DNA of 6,979 nt from CAZNLL01 sp964573885 (GTDB lineage: Bacteria > Desulfobacterota > DSM-4660 > Desulfatiglandales > Desulfatiglandaceae), in NCBI GenBank assembly GCA_964573885.1, contig CAZNLL010000168.1:1-6979 (forward strand). The letters are read 5' to 3'. A program made the translations under genes and the position numbers. The notes beneath the pieces were generated by a model. That model saw only the letters and a program-made list of their open reading frames with translations, was not told the DNA's origin and did not search any database. This document shows positions 1 through 3,821 of this stretch, piece after piece (within the stretch, counting starts at the first letter, position 1; each line of letters begins with the position of its first letter).

Positions 1-257
1 CTGGTTGGGACTACGCTCTCTGAGCTACGACCCACAGGCCCTGCGGAAATATGTCCCAGGGGGATGAGCGTGCGGTATGTCCTTTTTCGTCCGAGTAGCT
101 CCGGGTTTGGATGTGAAAGAGTCTGGTGTCAGCGGGAAGAGCGGGAAATCATGAGCGCCCTGGGCATAGCTCCGCCCCTTTGGTTACATGGGGGTACAGG
201 GGGTAACCATTTGGGGTTATTGGGTTTTTTCTGGTTCGGTTATTACGGAGCGTCTTA
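1..257. other. Gene-free left edge made of decayed repeat modules
   Basis: No convincing gene is visible. Positions 44-56 (CGGAAATATGTCC) match the 3' end of the hairpin unit found complete at 258-343. Positions 57-118 resemble the linker that follows the units ending at 3158 and 5085: a GGGGGA-rich start and a TAGCTYCGG-like block about 40 nt after GTCC. Small inverted repeats are GCTC-TCT-GAGC (15-25) and TGGTTAC / GTAACCA (181-187 / 203-209). An open frame at 64-351 only reads through these modules into the next unit and resembles no protein I know. Confidence 0.55.
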
Positions 258-343
258 TTTAACCGCCCGTCCTGCAAAGCAGGACTTGATTACGGGGACA
301 AGCACTTTTCCGCCGGGCGACGTTCCCCGGCGGAAATATGTCC
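258..343 (+). repeat. Complete two-hairpin repeat unit
   Basis: The unit starts TTTAACCGCCC. A perfect 7-bp stem follows, GTCCTGC-AAA-GCAGGAC (269-285), then TTGATTAC (286-293), GGGGACA and a T-run. The second hairpin is the perfect 11-bp TTTCCGCCGGG (307-317) / CCCGGCGGAAA (326-336) with the 8-nt loop CGACGTTC, and the unit ends TATGTCC. Matching complete units lie at 2793-2879, 3077-3158, 3317-3401 and 5004-5085. The second stem is identical in all of them, while the first stem has different paired arms. No U-run follows either stem on either strand, so this is not a standard terminator. It resembles REP/MITE-type intergenic repeats in size and structure, but no transposase is present. Confidence 0.9.
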
Positions 344-489
344 GCAAATAATTTGGTAAGGTGCTCTGTAACACGAGAACTCAACATTAAAACCGAGCTG
401 AGCTCTATGGCGCGGCCTATGATTCCTAATTTTCAACCAACCGGGCTGCTGGGCACTGCCAGTGATCACTCATAAGTAAAAGCTTTTTT
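344..489 (+). repeat. Linker after hairpin unit, ending in a short 7-mer array
   Basis: The block around 401-426 (AGCTCTATGGCGCGGCCTATG) is a diverged copy of the block at 2936-2956 after another unit. Both lie 65 nt after the unit's GTCC. A weaker copy is at 3451-3475, 62 nt after its GTCC. Three 7-nt units, AGTGATC, ACTCATA and AGTAAAA (461-481), resemble the longer 7-mer array at 3611-3687. A T-run (484-489) leads into the next head. No gene is visible here. Confidence 0.5.
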
Positions 490-534
490 AACCGCCCGGG
501 TCCAGCTTCGCTGGGATTCCGGATTCACGATTTA
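490..534 (+). repeat. Head with CCAGC-TTC-GCTGG stem and 7-mer tail
   Basis: AACCGCCC (490-497) is followed by the stem TCCAGC-TTC-GCTGGG (501-515, with a T-G pair at the base). ATTC-type 7-mers come next: ATTCCGG (516-522), ATTCACG (523-529) and a partial unit that runs into the stop codon of the minus-strand regulator at 532-534. Similar heads with the same stem and 7-mer tails lie at 1192-1249 and 3214-3285. In this class the TTGATTAC and second-hairpin part is absent. Confidence 0.8.
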
Positions 535-930
535 ATCGGCCAGGCGGACGGGGTACACGCCCTCCATATCAACGGCGGACAAGTCCTCCATGTCCGGGTT
601 GTCTTGCTCTATTTCCTTAGTCAGTTCCTTGATTTGTTGTTTTATGTCCTCGTATTCCTTCATTTTTCTTCTTAGAAAACGAAGGGTTACGCGGGCTTTG
701 GCTTCCAGGCCACTGGGTGTAAGGATGTACACATACTGTAGCTTGTTCCCCGAGCCCTTAAAGCGATTGACCTTGACAAAGCCCTTTTTGGCCAACTCTG
801 CGAGGCAGTAGTTGACTTTGCCCAGGCTGATACCCATTTGCTTGGCCATTTCGCGCTGGGTGAGGTTGTTTTCGCCGCTCAAGATCTTGAGCAGGCGGTA
901 GTCGATCTCTTGATCTAAGGGCTTGTTCAT
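532..930 (-). CDS. EPS-associated MarR-type winged-helix regulator
   Basis: A 132-residue DNA-binding protein, probably a cytoplasmic transcription regulator of the surrounding polysaccharide genes. A helix-turn-helix spans about residues 23-54 (LTQREMAKQMGISLGK, then a recognition helix ending near KKGFVKV). A wing follows at about 55-72 (NRFKGSGNKLQYVYIL), then TPSGLEAKA and a charged, probably coiled-coil helix at about 83-108 that would mediate dimerisation. The LTQRE...GISLGKVNY pattern and the length match what I recall of the EPS-associated MarR subfamily (TIGR04176). This is recalled, not searched. The start at ATG 930 is chosen because homology begins there; a GTG-initiated frame reaching back to 1041 only adds 37 residues translated from repeat sequence. 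No Shine-Dalgarno precedes the ATG. A -35/-10 pair ends 10 nt upstream, suggesting a nearly leaderless mRNA. The stop codon lies inside a 7-mer repeat. The DNA target and effector cannot be read from sequence. Confidence 0.85.
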   Translation of the reverse strand: MNKPLDQEIDYRLLKILSGENNLTQREMAKQMGISLGKVNYCLAELAKKGFVKVNRFKGSGNKLQYVYILTPSGLEAKARVTLRFLRRKMKEYEDIKQQIKELTKEIEQDNPDMEDLSAVDMEGVYPVRLAD

Positions 931-939
931 GACGTGAAC

Positions 940-966
940 GTTATAAGAGAGGAGGGGGGATGTCAA
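940..966 (-). promoter_or_regulatory. Probable sigma-70 promoter of the regulator gene
   Basis: On the minus strand, TTGACA (966-961) is followed after 15 nt by TATAAC (945-940). The hexamers match the consensus at 6/6 and 5/6. The spacer is shorter than the usual 16-18 nt and is almost pure pyrimidine. A start 6-7 nt after the -10 would fall near 933, only about three bases before the ATG at 930. No ribosome binding site is present, which fits a leaderless transcript. Confidence 0.5.
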
Positions 967-986
967 GGGGAAAACTGCGGGAAGGA

Positions 987-1076
987 CGGGAAAAGTACAA
1001 GGAACGGGGAGTTTGTTTAACCGCCCGTTCGCAGGGCTCACTTGATTACCTGGACGAAGATATTTTTTCCCCGGGC
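987..1076 (+). repeat. Head unit with 41-bp shared leader and truncated second hairpin
   Basis: Positions 987-1027 match 2764-2804 at 38 of 41 positions. This defines a leader module (GGGAAAAGTACAAGGAACGG) ahead of the head AACCGCCC (1019-1026). The variable stem is GTTCGC-AGG-GCTCAC (1027-1041, with a 2x2 mismatch), then TTGATTAC. The second hairpin is missing its 3' arm: CCCCGGGC is followed directly by a 9-mer array. The unit at 5232-5293 is broken in the same way. Confidence 0.8.
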
Positions 1077-1184
1077 GATTATCTGGTCTATCTCGTCTGT
1101 CTCGTCTATTCGGTCTGTTCAGTCTATATGGTTTATTTCGTTACGATCGTTGAGAGCGTTAATAACGTTATGATCGTTAGGGAA
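1077..1184 (+). repeat. Degenerate 9-bp tandem array, 12 units
   Basis: Twelve consecutive 9-mers keep exact phase. The first six or seven follow GTCTRTYTS (for example GTCTATCTC at 1086-1094, GTCTGTCTC at 1095-1103). Later ones drift to a GTTATGATC type (1140-1175). Each unit begins with G and nearly all with GT. The array starts exactly where the loop of the second hairpin (CGA) would begin. Because the period is a multiple of three, several frames stay open across it, but the products are simple three-residue repeats. Confidence 0.85.
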
Positions 1185-1191
1185 ATTATGA

Positions 1192-1249
1192 AACCGCCCG
1201 GGGCCAGCTTCGCTGAGATTCAAAATTGCAGATTCCAGATTCAGAATTT
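1192..1249 (+). repeat. Head with CCAGC-TTC-GCTG stem and 7-mer array
   Basis: AACCGCCC (1192-1199) is followed by CCAGC-TTC-GCTGA (1204-1216). 7-mers follow: ATTCAAA (1218), ATTGCAG (1225), ATTCCAG (1232), ATTCAGA (1239) and a partial unit. The element sits between two stretches of 9-mer array that share a 24-bp identical segment, so it looks inserted into or duplicated with that array. Confidence 0.8.
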
Positions 1250-1254
1250 GGTTT

Positions 1255-1307
1255 GTTCGATCGTTATGATCGTTGGGATCGTTAATAACGTTATGATCGT
1301 TAGGATC
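1255..1307 (+). repeat. Second 9-bp tandem array, GTTATGATC type
   Basis: Five in-phase units run from 1263 to 1307: GTTATGATC, GTTGGGATC, GTTAATAAC, GTTATGATC and GTTAGGATC. An 8-nt variant precedes them at 1255-1262. Positions 1281-1304 are identical to 1158-1181 in the first array, an offset of 123 bp. Confidence 0.85.
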
Positions 1308-1322
1308 GAAGGATCTTTGAGT

Positions 1323-1371
1323 AATTATGCCTGTTGAGAGAGGGGCAATCTTTGATTCCACGAACGAAACA
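1323..1371 (+). repeat. 49-bp linker repeat, first copy
   Basis: It matches 5361-5409 at 47 of 49 positions, the only differences being at 1353 and 1358. Both copies directly follow a 9-mer array on the 3' side of a head unit. After it, GAAACAGGAGGC (1366-1377) resembles GAAACCGGAGGC at 3484-3495. Both of those precede GGGTATT 7-mers, so the module order is shared. Confidence 0.9.
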
Positions 1372-1401
1372 GGAGGCCAAGCGGAGCGCGGCAGGCGTTT
1401 T

Positions 1402-1487
1402 GGGTATTGGGTATTGGGTATTGGCGGCGCAGCCGAATTCAAAATTGCAAATCCCATATTCAAGATTGGCGCGGCGCCTGCGCCGCC
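1402..1487 (+). repeat. GGGTATT 7-mers, triloop stem, ATTC 7-mers and capping hairpin
   Basis: Three exact GGGTATT units (1402-1422) lead into the stem CGGC-GCA-GCCG (1425-1435). Five ATTC-type 7-mers follow (1437-1471: ATTCAAA, ATTGCAA, ATCCCAT, ATTCAAG, ATTGGCG), then the hairpin GCGGCG-CCTG-CGCCGC (1471-1486). A second copy with the same order lies at 3511-3597, where the terminal hairpin has different arms. Confidence 0.85.
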
Positions 1488-1490
1488 ACT

Positions 1491-1522
1491 TGGACCCTGG
1501 AATCCTGGGATCCTTGAATCCT
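1491..1522 (+). repeat. 8-bp tandem array, four units
   Basis: Four in-phase 8-mers: TGGACCCT, GGAATCCT, GGGATCCT and TGAATCCT. A related, more drifted array (GGGATC and CTTGAA phrases) lies at 3718-3757. Confidence 0.8.
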
Positions 1523-1649
1523 GACATGTAAGATATTGATGTTGGGGGGTGGTTGTGCTAAGCCCGTATTTGCGGAAAAGGCGGTTGAAGAATAGGGCTG
1601 GGGGTAACGTTTCAGGATTTTTAAAGAATTGCGGGGAGATAGTGTGATC
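1523..1649 (+). other. Leader region of fcl
   Basis: This 127-bp stretch lacks the repeat modules and presumably holds the fcl promoter, but I see no convincing -35/-10 pair. GGGGAG (1633-1638) is the likely Shine-Dalgarno, 11 nt before ATG 1650 and 5 nt before an in-frame GTG at 1644. An in-frame TTG also exists at 1629, but it lies upstream of that site. Confidence 0.4.
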
Positions 1650-2759
1650 ATGGAAAAGGATGCGAAAATATATGTGGCCGGGCACAGGGGGCTGGTGGGG
1701 TCGGCTATTTTACGGGGCCTTCAGTCGGAGGGATATACCAATCTCATTTATCGGACTCATAAAGAACTGGATCTCATGCGGCAGGACCAGGTAGAAGCAT
1801 TTTTTGAGACCGAAAGGCCTGAATATGTGTTCCTGGCTGCGGCCAAGGTAGGGGGAATCTGGGCCAATAATACCTATCCAGCGGAGTTCATTCATAACAA
1901 TCTAATGATCACGAGCCATATCATACACATGGCGTATACGCATGGGGTCAAAAGGCTATTAAACCTGGGTTCTTCCTGCATTTATCCCAAAATGGCTCCT
2001 CAGCCTTTAAAAGAAGAGTATCTGCTTACAGGCCCGCTTGAACCCACCAATGAGCCCTATGCCGTGGCCAAAATAGCGGGGATCATTTTGTGTGAGTCTT
2101 ATAACCGCCAGTACGGGACCCGATTTATCAGTGCCATGCCCAACAACCTTTACGGCCCGAATGACAATTTTGACCTGGAAACATCCCATGTGCTCCCGGC
2201 GTTGATCCGGAAGTTCCACCTGGCCAAGCTGGCCTCTCAGGGCCAATGGGAGGCTATTGAAAAAGACGAGGCCCGGTTCGGTCCCATTCCGGAAGACCTC
2301 CGGGAAGCCCTTGGGCTTTCAGAGCCGCGGACTGGAGGTAGCGTGGCTGTGCCTCTCTGGGGTACGGGTTCACCGCTGCGTGAACTGCTGCATGTGGAGG
2401 ACCTGGCCGGGGCCTGCCTATTTCTGATGAACCTGGATGATGCCACCTTTGACACGCTGCTGGATCCTCAGCGTTCAGGATCCGAATCTCAGGATGCTTC
2501 CTTTGACAGCCACCACTATGCTCTTATCAATATTGGTACGGGCCGGGACCACACCATTAAAGATATCGCTGCAATGGTTGCGGAGGTGGTAGGTTATGAG
2601 GGGCAGATCTGGTGGGACAGCTCCAAGCCGGATGGCACACCGCGCAAGCTCTTGGACAGCTCGAGGATTTTGTCCTTGGGGTGGAAGCCGGGGTTGTCGG
2701 TGGTTGAGGGGATAAGGAGGACGTATGGGTGGTATCTCCGGGCTGTGGGATGTGAGTGA
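1650..2759 (+). CDS. fcl: GDP-L-fucose synthase (GDP-4-keto-6-deoxymannose epimerase/reductase)
   Basis: Converts GDP-4-keto-6-deoxy-D-mannose to GDP-L-fucose by 3,5-epimerisation and NADPH-dependent reduction, in the cytoplasm. The 369-residue protein is an extended-SDR enzyme. The nucleotide-binding GHRGLVG lies at 11-17 and the catalytic Ser in GSSCIYP at 107-113 (S108, C110). The Tyr-Lys pair is in EPYAVAK (Y137, K141), with MPNNLYGPNDNF at 163-174, H180 and SKPDGTPRKLLD at 325-336. These match the E. coli enzyme with a shift of one residue. The protein is nearly 50 residues longer than the E. coli form as I recall it, mainly from inserts at about 194-233 and 265-289. The ATG at 1650 is chosen by homology. 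The last residues (GWYLRAVGCE) are atypical, and a better family ending is encoded downstream at 3005-3079. It supplies GDP-fucose together with Gmd, encoded on the opposite strand. Confidence 0.95.
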   Translation: MEKDAKIYVAGHRGLVGSAILRGLQSEGYTNLIYRTHKELDLMRQDQVEAFFETERPEYVFLAAAKVGGIWANNTYPAEFIHNNLMITSHIIHMAYTHGVKRLLNLGSSCIYPKMAPQPLKEEYLLTGPLEPTNEPYAVAKIAGIILCESYNRQYGTRFISAMPNNLYGPNDNFDLETSHVLPALIRKFHLAKLASQGQWEAIEKDEARFGPIPEDLREALGLSEPRTGGSVAVPLWGTGSPLRELLHVEDLAGACLFLMNLDDATFDTLLDPQRSGSESQDASFDSHHYALINIGTGRDHTIKDIAAMVAEVVGYEGQIWWDSSKPDGTPRKLLDSSRILSLGWKPGLSVVEGIRRTYGWYLRAVGCE

Positions 2760-2763
2760 GGGG

Positions 2764-2879
2764 CGGGAAAAGTACAAGGAACGGCGAGGTTATTTAACCG
2801 CCCGCCCCGTGACACGGGGCTAGATTACCGGGACAAAGAATTTTTCCGCCGGGCGATGTTCCCCGGCGGAAATAGGTCC
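2764..2879 (+). repeat. Complete two-hairpin unit with 41-bp leader
   Basis: The leader and head at 2764-2804 match 987-1027. The head AACCGCCC (2796-2803) is followed by the perfect 7-bp stem GCCCCGT-GAC-ACGGGGC (2804-2820), then TAGATTAC. The second hairpin TTTCCGCCGGG / CCCGGCGGAAA lies at 2843-2853 / 2862-2872 with loop CGATGTTC, then TAGGTCC. The leader begins only five bases after the fcl stop, and similarity to the 987 copy may extend upstream into the last fcl codons. Confidence 0.9.
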
Positions 2880-2960
2880 CAGCGGAGGCTGAACAGCGAG
2901 GTTCCTAGGGCAGGAATGCAGTTCAAGCCCCTTCTGAGTTCTATAGCACGGCCTGGCCTC
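2880..2960 (+). repeat. Linker module after hairpin unit
   Basis: TTCTATAGCACGGCCTG (2939-2955) is a diverged copy of the blocks at 403-419 and 3456-3472, each 62-65 nt after the GTCC that ends a two-hairpin unit. The intervening sequence is poorly conserved while the spacing is kept. Confidence 0.45.
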
Positions 2961-3004
2961 GGGTTAGAGAAGAACGGTGGAGAAGGATACCCTCTCTGGA
3001 TTAA

Positions 3005-3079
3005 AAGCCGGGGTTGTCGGTGGTTGAGGGGATAAGGGGGGCGTATGGGTGGTATCTGGAGCAAGAGGGACTAAAATAA
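3005..3079 (+). pseudogene. Duplicated 3'-terminal fragment of fcl
   Basis: Positions 3005-3057 match 2685-2737 inside fcl at 51 of 53 positions, an offset of exactly 320 bp. Read in the fcl frame the fragment encodes KPGLSVVEG, then GIRGAYGWYLEQEGLK and a TAA stop at 3077-3079. This is a more typical Fcl C-terminus than the one fcl now has (GWYLRAVGCE). A TAA lies immediately upstream in frame (3002-3004), and no start or SD is present, so the fragment is not a gene. The simplest reading is that a repeat-bearing segment was inserted or duplicated at the fcl 3' end, leaving the old end stranded. A tandem duplication or remnant of a second fcl copy is also possible. Confidence 0.8.
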
Positions 3080-3158
3080 CCGCCCGTTCGTTTCACTCAC
3101 TTGACATACAGGACAAGGACTTTTCCGCCGGGCGACCCTCCCCGGCGGAAATAGGTCC
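3077..3158 (+). repeat. Complete two-hairpin unit
   Basis: The unit begins inside the TAA that closes the fcl fragment. The head AACCGCCC (3078-3085) is followed by GTTCGT-TTC-ACTCAC (3086-3100). Here the closing pair is T-A where sister copies have C-G, a compensatory change. TTGACATAC comes next, then the hairpin 3122-3132 / 3141-3151 with loop CGACCCTC, and TAGGTCC. TTGACA resembles a -35 box, but no -10 follows at the right distance. Confidence 0.88.
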
Positions 3159-3217
3159 ACGGGGGAGAAGGTGGGTGGCCGCAGCCGAGGAGATAGCTTC
3201 GGGGTTGGGCATGAAAC
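3159..3217 (+). repeat. GGGGGAGAAGGTG / ATAGCTTCGG linker
   Basis: This closely resembles 5086-5140 and, less well, 57-118. GGGGGAGAAGGTG follows the unit directly, and ATAGCTTC starts 38-39 nt after the G of the terminal GTCC in the two better copies (3193 and 5121). This second linker type marks a different sub-lineage of unit from those followed by the ATAGCACGGCC block. Confidence 0.65.
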
Positions 3218-3285
3218 GGCCGGGTCCAGCTTCGCTGGGATTCCAGATTCGAAATTCAAGATTCAAGATGCCGACTGGCGTCGGC
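3214..3285 (+). repeat. Degenerate head, 7-mer array and GCCGAC hairpin
   Basis: AACGGCC is a decayed AACCGCCC head. The stem is TCCAGC-TTC-GCTGGG (3225-3239). 7-mers follow: ATTCCAG (3240), ATTCGAA (3247), ATTCAAG (3254), ATTCAAG (3261) and ATGCCGA (3268). The array is closed by the perfect hairpin GCCGAC-TGGC-GTCGGC (3270-3285). Confidence 0.85.
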
Positions 3286-3309
3286 GCGTCAACGGGTCGA
3301 GGGGATGGG
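3286..3309 (+). repeat. Short 8-bp array, GCGTCAAC type
   Basis: GCGTCAAC (3286-3293), GGGTCGAG (3294-3301) and a drifted third unit. The same two phrases recur in the 8-mer array at 3761-3800. Confidence 0.65.
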
Positions 3310-3316
3310 GAGGGTA

Positions 3317-3401
3317 TTTAACCGCCCGTTCGCGAAGCTCACTTGACATACAGGACAAAGAATTTTTCCGCCGGGCGACCCTCCCCGGCGGAAATATGTC
3401 C
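3317..3401 (+). repeat. Complete two-hairpin unit
   Basis: The head AACCGCCC (3320-3327) is followed by GTTCGC-GAA-GCTCAC (3328-3342), TTGACATAC, the hairpin 3365-3375 / 3384-3394 with loop CGACCCTC, and TATGTCC. It is nearly identical to 3077-3158 except in the variable stem, so the two look recently related. Confidence 0.9.
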
Positions 3402-3510
3402 ATTGGAGGTGAAGCGCTTTGTAGCCCAAGAGTACAGTTTAAAAGTCATGAGTTTCTTTCATAGCACAGCATGTGATTCTGGTGAAACCGGAGGCGAGGA
3501 TGCCCCTTTT
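3402..3510 (+). repeat. Linker modules after hairpin unit
   Basis: ATAGCACAGC (3461-3470) corresponds to the blocks near 406 and 2942. GATTCTGGTGAAACCGGAGGC (3475-3495) corresponds in part to 1353-1377, and both lead into GGGTATT 7-mers. No gene is visible. Confidence 0.5.
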
Positions 3511-3597
3511 GGGTACTGGGTATTGGTGAAAGCGGCGGGGCCGGATTCAAAATTGCAGATTCCATATTCAAGATTCAAGATGCCGGCTGGCGCCGGA
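3511..3597 (+). repeat. GGGTATT 7-mers, triloop stem, ATTC 7-mers and capping hairpin
   Basis: GGGTACT and GGGTATT (3511-3524) precede the stem CGGC-GGG-GCCG (3533-3543). The 7-mers ATTCAAA, ATTGCAG, ATTCCAT, ATTCAAG, ATTCAAG and ATGCCGG (3545-3586) follow, then the hairpin CCGGC-TGGC-GCCGG (3583-3596). The order is the same as at 1402-1487, with different terminal stem arms. Confidence 0.85.
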
Positions 3598-3610
3598 AAT
3601 CCTGCGAAAG

Positions 3611-3687
3611 GTAAAAAGCCAAAAGCGAAAGGCGAGAAAGGAAAAGGGAAAGTGAAAAGTGATCAGTGATCAGTAAACAGTAAAAAC
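3611..3687 (+). repeat. Drifting 7-bp array, 11 units
   Basis: Eleven in-phase 7-mers drift from purine-rich (GTAAAAA, GCCAAAA, GCGAAAG) to TGATCAG, TGATCAG, TAAACAG and TAAAAAC. The exact pair TGATCAG lies at 3660-3673. The AGTGATC...AGTAAAA phrase recurs at 461-481. Confidence 0.75.
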
Positions 3688-3717
3688 ACTCGGGATAAAA
3701 CCGGAAAAAAAGGGGCA

Positions 3718-3800
3718 CTTGAACCGGGGGATGCTGGGATCCTTGAAGCCTCATACTGAGGCGTCGAAGGGTCGAGGAGTCAACGCGTCAACGTGTCTTA
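3718..3800 (+). repeat. Two 8-bp arrays beside the 3' end of gmd
   Basis: The first array has CTTGAACC, GGGGGATG, CTGGGATC and CTTGAAGC (3718-3749) and is related to 1491-1522. The second has GCGTCGAA, GGGTCGAG, GAGTCAAC, GCGTCAAC and GTGTCTTA (3761-3800). The second ends 21 bp from the gmd stop codon. Confidence 0.75.
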
Positions 3801-3821
3801 GGAGATTGGGGGCACCGGGGC

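Larger units (their letters stand above)
2760..3821. other. 1.06-kb gene-free repeat mosaic between convergent fcl and gmd
   Basis: This gap holds three complete two-hairpin units, one 7-mer head, a second triloop/7-mer element, further 7- and 8-mer arrays and a fragment of the fcl 3' end, each listed separately. Only about 2957-3004 and 3687-3717 are unassigned. Open frames here (for example 3343-3669 plus, 2825-3064 minus) only translate repeat modules. No canonical rho-independent terminator with a U-tail is visible for either convergent gene. Confidence 0.8.

Noticed and set aside
1..38. tRNA-like sequence on the minus strand (GTAGCTCAGAGAGCG)
   Set aside because: The apparent D-arm has only a 3-nt loop without the GG pair tRNAs need, and the rest of the molecule is outside the window. 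It is better read as another small triloop stem.
307..336. Second hairpin as a rho-independent terminator
   Set aside because: On both strands the stem is followed by A-rich sequence, not a U-run; the T-run lies on the 5' side.
64..351. 95-codon open frame on the plus strand
   Set aside because: It is built from linker and hairpin-unit sequence, ends in the translated second hairpin (PPGDVPRRKY) and has no SD or family resemblance.
1077..1307. CRISPR-like array
   Set aside because: Units are 9 bp and contiguous with no spacers, and no cas gene is present.
960..1337. 125-codon open frame with VY/VC repeats, and the antisense frame 1119-1685 with ND/NV repeats
   Set aside because: Both arise because 9-mer arrays are multiples of three and lack stops. 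The products are low-complexity and cross several unrelated repeat modules.
3101..3125. TTGACA in the units at 3101 and 3343 as promoter -35 boxes
   Set aside because: No -10-like hexamer occurs 16-18 nt downstream, and the sequence there is the GC-rich hairpin. The TTGACA is a variant of the conserved TTGATTAC.
3343..3669. 108-codon open frame in the fcl-gmd gap
   Set aside because: It reads through a two-hairpin unit, linker, 7-mers and a purine-rich array; no homology or start signal.
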